DNA from: CAIVVT01 sp963757265 | Lineage (GTDB): Bacteria; Acidobacteriota; Terriglobia; Bryobacterales; Bryobacteraceae | Direction: 5' to 3' | Length of the DNA: 64,000 bases | Assembly (NCBI GenBank): GCA_963757265.1 | Contig: CAVWRA010000006.1 | Coordinates: 744,001 to 808,000 of the forward strand | Part shown: one piece after another, positions 1-8,412 of the stretch | Layout of the letters: every line of letters starts with the position of its first letter | Position numbering within the stretch: the first letter of the stretch is position 1 | The notes under the pieces: model-generated | Told to the model about the DNA's origin: nothing | The model's database searches: none | What the model saw: the letters and a program-made list of their open reading frames with translations, nothing else | Translations under genes and position numbers: made by a program

Positions 1-696
1 CACGCTCAGGTCCACCAGGTTGTGCGAGCCGGGGTGCAGTTCGAGATAGGCGACCAGCTCGCGCTGGATCCGGGTCAGCTTGATTTCCTCGTGACGGCCG
101 TTGAATTCGGCGCGCATCCGGATGGCGGGGGCGCGCAGGGGATCACGTTCGGCGACGGTTTGCTCCCGATCGACTAAGCCTTTGTTTTGCAACGCCTTGA
201 GCAGTCTTCTTGCGCCTGTGAACTTGCGTTCGAGCGTGCTTTCGCTCAAGGACCGCTGCTCCAGCGCGCGCAGCAGCGCAACCGCCGGATCGTCGCCCGT
301 TTCGCCGATCAGCAGTTGCCGGACCACGTCGTGCCCATGGTCGGTCAGCGTCCAGAACCTGGATTGCCGGACTTCACCGGCCAGCGGCGCCATCCCGCGC
401 AGCACTTCGCCCAGCGGCGCGCAATAATACTCCGCCACCCAGCGCCCCAGCGCGAGCAGTTTCGCGTCCAGGACCGGCTCCTCGTCGAGCAGCCGCAAGG
501 CCTCTCTGGTCTCCATTTCGGGCGCCTGGTTGTGGGCCTTGAGAATCACCCCGGTCATTTTGCGCGCTCCAAACGGTACAATGATTCTGCAGCCTGGAGC
601 GGCCCGGCGGCGCAGCGTTTCCGGGAGACGGTAGGTGAACGGACGGCCCAGGGGAACCGGCAGGCTGACGTCAACGAACGAAAAAACCGCTTCCAT
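1..696 (-). CDS. priA: Primosomal protein N' (PriA helicase), N-terminal part, cut by window edge
   Basis: The 232 codons visible encode the N-terminal part of PriA, the helicase that reloads the replisome at stalled forks. The first residues (MEAVFSFVDVSLPVPLGR, then PFTYRLPETL and IVPFGARKMTGVI) match the PriA 3'-DNA-binding domain, which in this family opens with a 'PL...FTY.LP' strand and a 'V.VPFG.R...G.V' strand. A winged-helix-like stretch follows. The frame is open through position 1, so the helicase motifs lie outside the window. The ATG at 696 is the only start that keeps the conserved first strand. The gene is divergent from the small secreted-protein gene beginning at 749. A decayed copy of this 5' end lies at about 1200-1308. 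Confidence 0.9.
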   Translation of the reverse strand, partial: MEAVFSFVDVSLPVPLGRPFTYRLPETLRRRAAPGCRIIVPFGARKMTGVILKAHNQAPEMETREALRLLDEEPVLDAKLLALGRWVAEYYCAPLGEVLRGMAPLAGEVRQSRFWTLTDHGHDVVRQLLIGETGDDPAVALLRALEQRSLSESTLERKFTGARRLLKALQNKGLVDREQTVAERDPLRAPAIRMRAEFNGRHEEIKLTRIQRELVAYLELHPGSHNLVDLSV

Positions 697-748
697 CGGT
701 AATCTCCCGGCCTTCCGCGGCGCTTTTTAATGTAGCAGGAGAAAAGTT

Positions 749-1144
749 GTGAAAACAGTTGCATTGACTCTCGTTTTGTTGCTCGTCGCCGGGATCGCCG
801 TTTTCGCGGCGGACATCGACGGGAAATGGAAATCCGAAATCCAACGGCCGGCGCGCAACGGTGGCAACGCGGCCACCATCACGATGTTGTTCACTCTCAA
901 GGCCAATGGCGCGAATCTGACCGGCACGGTGGATATCTCAGGCGGTCCCCGCGGCGACCACCAGGTCACCATCTCCGACGGCAAGGTCAACGGCAACAAG
1001 TATAGCTTCACCGTGGTGAACCCAACCCCTAACGGCCCGGTGACGACAAAATACGAGGGCACCGTCGAGGGCAATTCCCTCAAGGGCACGACGACGCGCC
1101 AGGGCGCGCAGCAGAGCCGCCCCTTTGAAGCGAAGAAGCAGTAA
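749..1144 (+). CDS. Small secreted protein, copy 1 of a tandem pair (function unknown)
   Basis: Encodes 131 residues. Translation starts at GTG 749 behind an AGGAG box (736-740). A clear Sec signal peptide (KTVALTLVLLLVAGIAVFA, then ADIDGKW) indicates export. The mature part is about 110 residues of alternating polar and hydrophobic strands with several 'G.LTGT' and 'V.G..L.G' turns, suggesting a small beta-sandwich or barrel. It has no cysteine and no recognisable catalytic motif. Its sister gene at 1370-1762 has an almost identical signal peptide but a more divergent mature part. I do not recognise a named family. Similar 'DIDGKW' proteins are, from memory, common in Acidobacteriota, but that was not checked. 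Confidence 0.85.
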   Translation: MKTVALTLVLLLVAGIAVFAADIDGKWKSEIQRPARNGGNAATITMLFTLKANGANLTGTVDISGGPRGDHQVTISDGKVNGNKYSFTVVNPTPNGPVTTKYEGTVEGNSLKGTTTRQGAQQSRPFEAKKQ

Positions 1145-1199
1145 TTCAAGCGCCCCGTCAGGTCCGGCGCATGCGGTCGCGCATGCAGTCCCTGAAGGG

Positions 1200-1308
1200 G
1201 TGGAAATCGCGCCGCGCGGCCGGGTGCGGTGCGGCAGGGTTTCCGGCAGACTGTAGGTAAACGGGCGCCCCGGGGGATCCGGCAAACTGACGTGGACGGA
1301 GAAAATAC
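1200..1308 (-). pseudogene. Relic of the priA 5' end carried in a tandem duplication
   Basis: Read on the minus strand this stretch encodes FSVHVSLPDPPGRPFTYSLP, plainly homologous to the intact priA start (FSFVDVSLPVPLGRPFTYRLP). The triplet aligned with the priA ATG has changed (ACCGATTACAGC context), there is no replacement start, and downstream of the first 30 codons the frame no longer resembles PriA. It is therefore a non-functional remnant between the two secreted-protein genes, left by duplication of the whole divergent region. Confidence 0.8.
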
Positions 1309-1369
1309 CGATTACAGCGGTAATCTTCGGCGACTCCGCGGCGCTTTTCAATGTAGCAGGAGATAATTT

Positions 1370-1762
1370 GTGAAAACAGTTGCATTGACTCTCGTATTGT
1401 TGCTCGTCGCCGGGATCGCCGTTTTCGCGGCGGACATCGACGGGAAATGGAAGGCCGAAATGAAGCGCCCCTCCCGTGACGGCAGCGGCGAAATCACGAT
1501 CACTACGGTGTTTGACCTCAAAGCCGACGGCGCGAATCTGACTGGCAGCCTGACCTTGACCGGTCCGTGGGGCGACCGCCAGGCGACCGTTTCGGGCGGC
1601 AAGATCGATGGGAACAAGTTCAGCTTCACGACGACGACGGAAGGCCCCAACGGCAGCATGACGACCAAGTATGAAGGCACGGTCGAGGGCGGCGTTCTGA
1701 AGGGCACGTCGGCGCGCGAGGGCGGGCAGCGCAGCTTCCCCTTTGAAGCCAAGAAGCAGTAA
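1370..1762 (+). CDS. Small secreted protein, copy 2 of a tandem pair (function unknown)
   Basis: Encodes 130 residues starting at GTG 1370 after a GTAGCAGGAGATAATTT leader that copies the one in front of the gene at 749. The first 27 residues (signal peptide plus DIDGKWK) are nearly identical to copy 1. The mature part keeps the same pattern ('LKADGANLTGSL', 'KIDGNKFSFTTT', 'TTKYEGTVEG', 'SFPFEAKKQ') with many substitutions. So the copies are old enough for the mature parts to have drifted while the signal peptides stayed alike. Function unknown; export to the periplasm or beyond is inferred from the signal peptide. Confidence 0.85.
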   Translation: MKTVALTLVLLLVAGIAVFAADIDGKWKAEMKRPSRDGSGEITITTVFDLKADGANLTGSLTLTGPWGDRQATVSGGKIDGNKFSFTTTTEGPNGSMTTKYEGTVEGGVLKGTSAREGGQRSFPFEAKKQ

Positions 1763-1906
1763 ATAAATCAATCAGTTGGTTGTGGCGCAGGGGACCGCGC
1801 AGGCGGTCCCCGCAGCGCTGGAAACGGCGCCGCGCGAGCGTGGCCGACGGTGGTGGGGGAGGACCGTGTTTTCCAGCGTGCAGGCGCCGTGAGTTCGCCG
1901 CAAAAT

Positions 1907-1968
1907 CACGGTGTTTTCCCTGTAATAAGCACGGTGGGCGCACGGTGAAATGCAGAATTTTCACGGTG
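1907..1968 (+). promoter_or_regulatory. Phased array of four CACGGTG repeats in a gene-free stretch
   Basis: Between the secreted-protein gene and the oligogalacturonate lyase (1763-2106) I see no convincing gene. The stretch holds four identical CACGGTG heptamers in the same orientation at 1907, 1930, 1941 and 1962. Spacings of 23, 11 and 21 bases place them on roughly the same face of the helix. They lie 140-200 bases upstream of the lyase start, so an activator or repressor array for that gene is a reasonable inference. The binding protein is unknown. Confidence 0.4.
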
Positions 1969-2106
1969 CAATCGCCCCGGTGTCCTCCCCTTTTGCGCCG
2001 ATCAGCAGCGACGAGACGGCTCCTGGTATGTTCGGATACTAATACTGGGAACGGGAGTTTAAAATAGAGCTTACGATTGGAGCGAGCCGGCGATCCTGAG
2101 AGACCC

Positions 2107-3387
2107 ATGCTTAGCAAGAGACAGTCGCGGCGGGAGGTTCTGCGATTGTTCGCGGCCGCACCGGCGACGGCGCTCGCACAAACGGTCAGCGCCGACGAGC
2201 GGAACGAGGTTTCGCTAACCGGCCCAAGAGAGCCTCAACGCATCACAAGCAATTCGGGCGCGAACGATCAATTGCTGTACTTCACCTCGCCCAGCCTGCT
2301 GGCCGACGACCGGCGCCTGGTTTTCATGAGCGATCGAGGGGGGCATCCCAATCTCTTCCTGCGAGACCTGAAGTCGGGTGAAGAGCGCCGGCTCACATCC
2401 AACTCCGAAGGCATTTTGAAATCGTACGTCTACTTTGACGGACAGCCCTACCGCGGCTTCGGCAAAGCGAGCGTCAGCCTGCATGCTCCGACCGGCACGG
2501 TGTACTTCATTCAAGGCCAAAGCATCTGCCAGGTGAATGCGGCGGGCAAGCTGAGGGTGCTGGCGGAGTACCCGGCGGGGCAAATGACGGCGTTCACGCA
2601 TGTCTCCGCCGACGGCACGCGGCTTTGCGTTCCGACCACGGATGCGCGCGCTCTGGACGGCGACAACGTGCTGCCTGGCGCGCCGAAGTACAATATCGAC
2701 GCCCGCGTGCAGGCGGAGGGCCTCTCTTCGTGGCTGCGTATCTACGATACAGCCAGCGGCGAGGAAACCCTGTGCGAGCGTGTGCCAAAGGCGTGGATTA
2801 CCCATGTTCAGTTCTCTCCAGCCGACCGGAACGCGATCCTATACAACCACGAGTGGCCGGCCGATTGCGGCATCCGGCGGATGTGGCTATGGGACGGCAA
2901 GCGCCACATCCGGTTGAGGAGTGAAGGCGATGGCCGAAGCCGCGCCGACTGGACCTGCCATGAAATGTGGGAGCGGGACGGCAGCGCCGTCATCTATCAC
3001 GGTAGCTACTACAAGGGGCCAGCCTATGTGGGCCGGGTGCATCCGGATGGCTCACAGAGCGTGGAGATTCCTTTCCCAGCCGGCTGGAAGCGGTATGGCC
3101 ACTTCACTGAAGGCCGCCCCGGCGTTCTGGTCACCGACGGTTACTACGAACGGCCCGACGATCCTGCGCCCAACGGCTGCGGCGCATGGATCAGCGTGCT
3201 GAGGGTGGGTTGGGAATCCTCCAGAATTCAATGGTTCCCATTGTGCCGGCACGGATCGAGCTGGCGTTCGCAGGACGAGCACCCGCACCCGGTTTTCGAC
3301 CATGCGGGCAGGAGTGTGATCTTCACATCCGACCGCGATGGCAAGCGAGCCGGCTACCGGGTCGACAGCTCCATCTCAAGAACATGA
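2107..3387 (+). CDS. Secreted oligogalacturonate lyase-like protein (PL22 family beta-propeller)
   Basis: Encodes about 426 residues from ATG 2107; an upstream in-frame TTG at 2077 is less likely because the twin-arginine-type signal (SKRQSRREVLRLFAAAPATALA) begins right after this ATG. The body is a seven-bladed-propeller type sequence with TolB-like blades ('SPSLLADDRRLVFMSDRGG', 'SADGTRL', 'SVIFTSDRDGK'). Near the C-terminus SQDEHPHPVF matches the Gln-His-x-His metal site of PL22 oligogalacturonate lyases (Gln/His/His holding Mn), and an upstream CHEMWERDG supplies a further histidine. Such enzymes split pectin-derived di- and oligogalacturonates by beta-elimination. Characterised members are cytoplasmic; the signal here suggests periplasmic action. 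It stands alone, with no other pectin genes nearby. Confidence 0.75.
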   Translation: MLSKRQSRREVLRLFAAAPATALAQTVSADERNEVSLTGPREPQRITSNSGANDQLLYFTSPSLLADDRRLVFMSDRGGHPNLFLRDLKSGEERRLTSNSEGILKSYVYFDGQPYRGFGKASVSLHAPTGTVYFIQGQSICQVNAAGKLRVLAEYPAGQMTAFTHVSADGTRLCVPTTDARALDGDNVLPGAPKYNIDARVQAEGLSSWLRIYDTASGEETLCERVPKAWITHVQFSPADRNAILYNHEWPADCGIRRMWLWDGKRHIRLRSEGDGRSRADWTCHEMWERDGSAVIYHGSYYKGPAYVGRVHPDGSQSVEIPFPAGWKRYGHFTEGRPGVLVTDGYYERPDDPAPNGCGAWISVLRVGWESSRIQWFPLCRHGSSWRSQDEHPHPVFDHAGRSVIFTSDRDGKRAGYRVDSSISRT

Positions 3388-3525
3388 AACAGGAATGGAA
3401 TGGCGGCGGCTTGGCTCCAGAAGCCCGCCCCATGGAGCGCGTCAACCGGAAACCCGCACCCTGCCACGCCGTCGGCCATAGTTGCAAGGCCGCATTCATC
3501 TTCTGGTTTTAATCACCTCGCCCCC

Positions 3526-3563
3526 TTGCCACCCGTCCCCAATAGTGTAATTATTTACACTAT
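3526..3563 (+). promoter_or_regulatory. Promoter with overlapping perfect inverted repeat upstream of the mutasome genes
   Basis: A candidate sigma-70 promoter, TTGCCA (3526-3531) - 17 bases - AATTAT (3549-3554), precedes the ImuB-like gene by 30 bases. A perfect 9-base inverted repeat, ATAGTGTAA (3542-3550) - 4 bases - TTACACTAT (3555-3563), covers the -10 element. This is the layout of a repressor operator. Error-prone polymerase cassettes are normally LexA-repressed, so LexA is the first candidate, but the sequence matches no LexA box I know well and no lexA gene is in the window. Confidence 0.55.
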
Positions 3564-3583
3564 AGGACTTATCCAATTATCCA

Positions 3584-4759
3584 ATGCGCACCGTGGTCCA
3601 TTGGGACGGCGATCGCTTCTTCGCCTCCATCGAGCAGGCGGCCGACCGGCGGCTGAGGGGCCGGCCCGTCATCGTTGGCGGGGAGCGGCGCGGCGTCGTG
3701 CTCTCGGCCAGCGGCGAAGCCCGCCGCTTCGGCATCCGTCCCGGCTGGCCGACTGCGCGGGCGCGGCGCGCCGTGCCGCCGTTGATCGTTTTACCGGCGC
3801 ATTTCGACCTTTACGAACGCTTTTTCGACCAGATTCTGAGCCTGTGCCGCGAAACCACGCCGCTGGTGGAGCCTTCCTCGGTCGGTTCGGCGTGGCTCGA
3901 TCTCACCGGGACCGGGCGGGCCCTCGACCAGAGGCCGGAGCAGGTGGTTGCCGGTCTGCGGGCCACCGTGCGGGAGTGGCTGCGGCTGTCGATCTCGGCG
4001 GGCATCGCCACCAATAAACTGGTCGCCCGCATCGCCGCGCGGGTCCGCAAGCCGGCGGCCCAACTGACGGTCGCGGCGGGCCACGAAAGCGCGTTTCTGG
4101 CCCCTTTGCCGCTGGCCTGGCTGCCCGGCATGGATTCGCACGCCCTTCAATCCATGGAGCTGGCCGGGATTCGCACGTGCGCGCAACTGGCCGCTGCACC
4201 GGTCGACGCACTGGCGGTGATCCTGGGCCGGAACGCCCTGCCTCAGCAGCGCCGCGCCCAGGGGGTATCGGAAGAGCCGGTCGGCAAAAAGAAGGTCGCG
4301 GAGGCGGGCTGGAGCGAATGCAGCGAATTTGCCGAGGACGTCTGGGACGAGCCTTTTCTGCGGCTGACCCTGCGCCGCATGGCCGAGAAGCTGATGGCGC
4401 AGGTCCGCGCGGCGTCGAGTGAAATCCGCCGTATCACGATCGAACTCGTTTACACCGACCGCGAGGAGTCGCGCCGCAATTACGACTTCACCGAGCCGGT
4501 GGCACTGGACACCGACGTCTTTCCGGTGCTGCCGCAACTGCTGGAAGCGGCGTGGTCGCGGCGCGTCCGTCTGCGCGCGCTGCGGCTGAAGGCCGGCCGC
4601 GTGTACCGCCCCTCGCCGCAACTGGAGCTGTTTGCGCCCGTCTCGCCGCGCCGCGAGTACGACGCCAGGCTGGCCCGCACCATCGACCTGCTGCGCCGCT
4701 TGCACGGCCCCGCGGCGGTGTTGCGCGGCTACGAGCTGGCCGCGCCCGATGCGGCCTGA
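3584..4759 (+). CDS. imuB: ImuB-like Y-family pseudo-polymerase (DinB/Pol IV-related, catalytic carboxylates lost)
   Basis: Encodes 391 residues with the Y-family layout: palm start HWDGDRFFASIEQA (Asp8 kept), fingers, 'GIATNKLVARIAA', helix-hairpin-helix region and a little-finger domain. In active Pol IV the second catalytic motif reads S-L/I-D-E-A; here it is S99-V-G101-S102-A, so both the Asp and the Glu that bind catalytic metal are missing. A canonical beta-clamp-binding motif, QLELF (346-350), follows the little finger. An inactive Y-family protein with a clamp motif next to DnaE2 is the definition of ImuB, the clamp adaptor of the mutasome. There is no imuA beside it. It is followed after 30 bases by the dnaE2-like gene, evidently co-transcribed. 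Confidence 0.8.
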   Translation: MRTVVHWDGDRFFASIEQAADRRLRGRPVIVGGERRGVVLSASGEARRFGIRPGWPTARARRAVPPLIVLPAHFDLYERFFDQILSLCRETTPLVEPSSVGSAWLDLTGTGRALDQRPEQVVAGLRATVREWLRLSISAGIATNKLVARIAARVRKPAAQLTVAAGHESAFLAPLPLAWLPGMDSHALQSMELAGIRTCAQLAAAPVDALAVILGRNALPQQRRAQGVSEEPVGKKKVAEAGWSECSEFAEDVWDEPFLRLTLRRMAEKLMAQVRAASSEIRRITIELVYTDREESRRNYDFTEPVALDTDVFPVLPQLLEAAWSRRVRLRALRLKAGRVYRPSPQLELFAPVSPRREYDARLARTIDLLRRLHGPAAVLRGYELAAPDAA

Positions 4760-4789
4760 AGCCGGACAGTGATTGAGCTAAGCCGCGCC

Positions 4790-7700
4790 ATGAGCTACGC
4801 CGCACTGCACAATCACAGCTACTACTCGCTGCTCGACAGCACCATGCCGCCCGGGCAGATCGTCGAAGCCGCGCGGGCGAGCGGCATGCCGGCCGTGGGC
4901 CTGACCGACCGCGACACGCTGGCCGGCGCGGTGGCGTTTTATAAGCGCGCCCGCGCCGCCGGCATTCATCCGGTGATCGGCAGTGAAGTGACTCTGGATG
5001 GCGGGGCCACGCTCGTTCTGCTGATCGAGAACGCGCGCGGCTACCGCAATCTGTGCCGCCTGCTGACGGCGCGGATCGAACATCCGAACGGGCTGACGCA
5101 CGATTGTCTGCAACAATTCGCGGAAGGATTGATTTGCCTGGCCGGGCCGCGCAGCGAGATCGCCCGCGCCATCAGGAGCAATGCCGACCCCGCGCCCGCG
5201 CTCCACTTCCTGCGCGCCGTCTACGGCCCGAACCTGGTGCTGGAGATCTCGCCGCACGCCGACGAAGACCTGTACCTGGCGCGCCTGTTCGCCACGCTCG
5301 CGCGCCGCCATCGCGTGCCGCTGGTGACGGCCTGCGACACGCACTACCTGGCTCCCGAGGACCGCCTGCGCTACGACATTCTGGCGGCGATGCGCACGTT
5401 GACGTTGCTCAACCAGAGCCATCCGGAAAAGCTCCCGCCCGGCCGCCATCACTGGCACACCGGCGAAGAGATGGCGCGCTACTTCGGCGGCCTGAGACAG
5501 GCGATGGAGAATACGTTGCGCGTGGCCGAACGCTGCCGCTTCGACTTCGAGCTGGGCGACATCCGCTTTCCCAGATTTCCGTGCGAGAATCCCGTGGCGC
5601 TGCTGCGGGCGAAGGTCGAAGCGGGCGTCGAACGGCGCTACGGGCGGGACGCCGAGCCGCGCGTGCGCGAGCGCCTGGAGCGCGAGCTGGGCGTCATCGA
5701 GGAGGTCGGCTACGCCGAGTATTTCCTGGTTTTCGCCGACCTGGTGGAATGGTGCGCGACCGAGAACATCTGGACGCTGGCGCGCGGCAGCGCGGCCGGC
5801 AGCCTGGTGTGCTACGTGCTCGGCATCAGCAACGTCTGCCCGTTCCGCTTCGGCCTCACCTTCGAGCGTTTTCTGAATCGCGAGCGGATGCAGTTCGCCA
5901 AGCTCGCCGACATCGATCTCGACCTGCCGTGGGACCGGCGGGACGAGGTGATCCGCCACGTCTTCGAGCGCTACGGCGAGGAGCACGTGGCCATGATCGG
6001 CGCGGTGCACACCTTTCAGGGGCGCTCCGCCGTGGCCGACATCGCCAAGGTCTACGGCATCCCCGAGCGCGAGGCGCGGCGCTTCACAGAGCACATTCCG
6101 TGGATGCGGGGCGACGCCGCCGAGGCCGTGCGCCAGACGCCCGAATGCAGCCATCTGCCCTACAACGAAGAGCCTTACAAAACCGTACTGGCCATGGCCG
6201 GCGAGTTCGACGGCATCCCGCGCCACTTCGCCATGCACCCCTGCGGGCTGGTCATCAGCGGCGACCCGATCGCCGACCGCATGCCATTGTTCAAGAGTTC
6301 GAAGAATCTGCTGACGACGCACTACGCCATGGACGACGTGGAAGAGCTGGGCCTGCTGAAGATGGACCTGCTGGGACAGGCGGGGTTGAGCGTGCTGCGC
6401 GACACGCTGCGGAATCTTGAGGAGAGCCGCGGCCTGCAGATCGACCTGGGCGCGATCGACTGGAAGGACGCGCGCGACATGGGACGTGATCGCCACGGGT
6501 AACGCGCGCGGCGTGTTCCACATCGAGTCGCCGGCCATGACCGGCCTGCTGGTGATGAGCGACTGCCGCGACATCGACTGCCTCACGGCGGTGGAGTCGA
6601 TCATCCGTCCGGGCGCGGCCAACGAGGGCCGCAAGCGGGCGTTCGCACGGCGGCACCAGGGCCTGGAGCCGGTCAGTTACGCGCACCCATCGCTGGAGCC
6701 GCTGCTGGCCGATACGTACGGCCTGATGGCGTTCGAGGAGCACATTCTGCTGGTCGCCAACGGCTTTGCGGGCCTGCCGTGGGGCCGCGCCGACCAGCTG
6801 CGGCGGGCGCTGGTCAAGAACAGGAGCCCGGAGCTGATCGACAGCCTGGGCGACGAATTCCGCGAGTGCGCGCAGCGCCTGGGGCGCACGCCGGAAGAGA
6901 CCGAAACCGTTTGGGCGATGCTGCGGGAGTTCGCCGGCTACATGTTCAACAAGGCGCACTCGGCGGCGTATGCGGTGGAGGCGTTCGCGGGGGCGTGGCT
7001 GAAGACGCGCTACCCGGCCGAGTTTCTGGCCGCGGTGCTGACGTCGCGGCGCGGCTTCTACTCGCCGCTGCTGTACGTGATGGAAGCGCTGCGGCAGGGG
7101 GCGCGGTTCCGGCTGCCCGATCTGCACGGGTCCGACTCGCGCCGCTTCCTGGTCGAGGGAAACACAATCCTGCTGCCGCTGGACCAGGTGAAGGGACTGA
7201 CGCAAAACTCGCTCGACCGCATCACGGCCGGGCGCCCGTTTCACGACATCGGCGATTTCTTCCGCCACGTGAAACCCTCGCGCGCCGAATGGCTGGCGCT
7301 GCTGAAGGCCGGGGCGTTCGACGTCTTCGGCGAGCCGCGCGGGCGCCTGTTCTGGCGGCTGCAACGGCTGGAGACGGCGGTCCAGCCGGGCATCTCTTTC
7401 CGGGGCGCCGATGCGGCGCTGATCGAACCCGAACTGCCCGCCTCTTTCGATCCGGCGCCGGAGTTGCAGGCCCGCTGGGAGCACGAAGTGCTGGGCTTTC
7501 CGGTGAGCGTGCACCCGCTCGAGTACTTCGCTCCGGGGCGCGATTGGCGGCGCTACTTGAGCGCCGCCGACCTCACCCGCCGGCAGCAATCGTTGTATGG
7601 AAAACAGGTGCGCGTGTGCGGGCTCGTCGTCGCCGACCGCCACCATCCCACCGGCGACGGCACCATGAAATTCCTCACTCTGGCCGACTGGACGGGTTTT

Positions 7701-7838
7701 CTCGAGGTGTCGCTATTCGCGCGCGTGTACCGTGAATACGGCCACAAGACGGTGCATCCGGTGCTGGGCATCGAGGCGACCGTGGACCCGTTCGACAACC
7801 GCAAGGGATTCGCGCTGAACGGGCAGCGGGTGTTGTGA
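4790..7838 (+). pseudogene. dnaE2: DnaE2/ImuC error-prone DNA polymerase III alpha, interrupted by a frameshift
   Basis: Two overlapping reading frames together encode one DnaE-type polymerase of about 1015 residues, the DnaE2 size. Frame 1 (to the TAA at 6500-6502) carries the PHP domain (LHNHSYYSLLD, H7/H9), the palm with ARGSAAGSLVCYVLG, the catalytic DIDLD (D376, D378) and the third aspartate in LLKMDLLG (D526). At about 6479 homology switches to the +1 frame, which continues with TWDVIATGN.RGVFHIES-type sequence, the helix-hairpin-helix part and a C-terminal OB fold (GKQVRVCGLVV). Net change is +1 (or -2) base. No slippery site is evident, so this is either a real disruption or an assembly error. 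Start: ATG 4790 rather than GTG 4769, because the PHP domain begins at once. Confidence 0.8.
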
Positions 7839-7861
7839 GGGCAGCCGCCGGCGCGCGAAGC

Positions 7862-8134
7862 TCAGGCGGCGTTGTTCCGCGCCATCTCCTCGCGAATGAT
7901 GCGCCGGAGGGTCTGTTCCCACTTTATGGTTTTCCCCCCGACGTATTCGCGCAGCGCCGCATTGATCAACGTCTGGTAGCCGACTTTGCCGCCGGACCGG
8001 TCGGCGAGCTTACCGAAGTAGTCGATCAGGTCCTCATCCAGCCGGATGGTGATCCGCACCTTTCCGGGCTCAACCGGCGGCTCGGCCACCACGCGGCCGC
8101 GCCGGCCTTTGCTGAAGTCGTAGTTATCCCTCAT
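7862..8134 (-). CDS. brnA: BrnA antitoxin
   Basis: Encodes 90 residues. The core 'KVRITIRLDEDLIDYFGKLA' followed by 'GYQTLINAALREYV' is the ribbon-helix-helix fold typical of BrnA antitoxins, which bind and neutralise the BrnT ribonuclease and repress their own operon as dimers or toxin-antitoxin complexes. Its ATG (8134-8132) overlaps the stop of the toxin gene (ATGA), so translation is coupled and the order toxin-antitoxin is that of the brnTA family. It lies just downstream of, and convergent with, the mutasome cassette. Confidence 0.9.
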   Translation of the reverse strand: MRDNYDFSKGRRGRVVAEPPVEPGKVRITIRLDEDLIDYFGKLADRSGGKVGYQTLINAALREYVGGKTIKWEQTLRRIIREEMARNNAA

Positions 8135-8406
8135 TGCCGCGCCTCGTATTGTTCGCGCTCGAGCCGCCCGGCCGTCCGCGCCGAAATGATGCGGAGGTGT
8201 TCCCCGCGATAGCAGAACACAACGACCAGAACGCGCCCCTTTATGCCCATACCCAAAGTCACAAACCGCCGTTCATCCGGGTCGCTTTCGTCGTCCTTGA
8301 TCGTGATCGCATGGTCGTCGCTGAATACGCCCAGCGCCTCTGAGAACTGAACTCCATGCTTTCGAACGTTGGTCGCCGCCTTGACCGGGTCCCATTCGAA
8401 CGGCAC
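8131..8406 (-). CDS. brnT: BrnT ribonuclease toxin
   Basis: Encodes about 91 residues from GTG 8406 (PFEWDPVKAATNVRKHGVQF). The 'FEWD..KA..N..KHG..F.EA..VF.D' start and the 'GRVLVVVFCYRGEHLRIISAR' strand-and-arginine block are the BrnT hallmarks: a RelE-like fold that cleaves mRNA and stalls translation. ATG codons at 8421 and 8433 are also in frame, but they lie over or upstream of the likely -10 element (8418-8413), and family members usually begin one residue before the Phe-Glu-Trp-Asp. With the GTG start the mRNA would be almost leaderless. Paired with brnA by a 4-base overlap. Confidence 0.85.
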   Translation of the reverse strand: MPFEWDPVKAATNVRKHGVQFSEALGVFSDDHAITIKDDESDPDERRFVTLGMGIKGRVLVVVFCYRGEHLRIISARTAGRLEREQYEARQ

Positions 8407-8412
8407 GGTCCT

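Larger units (their letters stand above)
571..1762. repeat. Tandem duplication: priA 5' end + divergent promoter region + secreted-protein gene
   Basis: Two diverged copies of one unit lie head to tail. Copy 1 runs from about 571 (inside priA) to 1144; copy 2 runs from about 1200 to 1762. Each contains the priA N-terminal coding stretch on the minus strand, a short spacer with the shared string GCGGCGCTTTT, a GTAGCAGGAGA ribosome-binding region and a GTG-started gene on the plus strand. In copy 2 the priA start codon is gone, so only the secreted-protein gene stays functional. Seen directly by comparing the two stretches. Confidence 0.85.

Noticed and set aside
938..1771. Long open frame on the minus strand spanning both secreted-protein genes
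   Set aside because: It is antisense to two clear signal-peptide genes; only the short priA-like piece inside it is homologous to a protein, and that is a relic.
1780..2067. 95-codon frame in the gap before the lyase gene
   Set aside because: Arg-rich, no ribosome site, no family resemblance; it covers the CACGGTG array.
6417..6502. Programmed ribosomal frameshifting in dnaE2
   Set aside because: No slippery heptamer, pausing stop or downstream structure was recognised at the switch; a mutation or assembly error is simpler.
4778..6634. 618-codon frame antisense to dnaE2
   Set aside because: Composition artefact of GC-rich coding DNA; the plus strand has all polymerase motifs.
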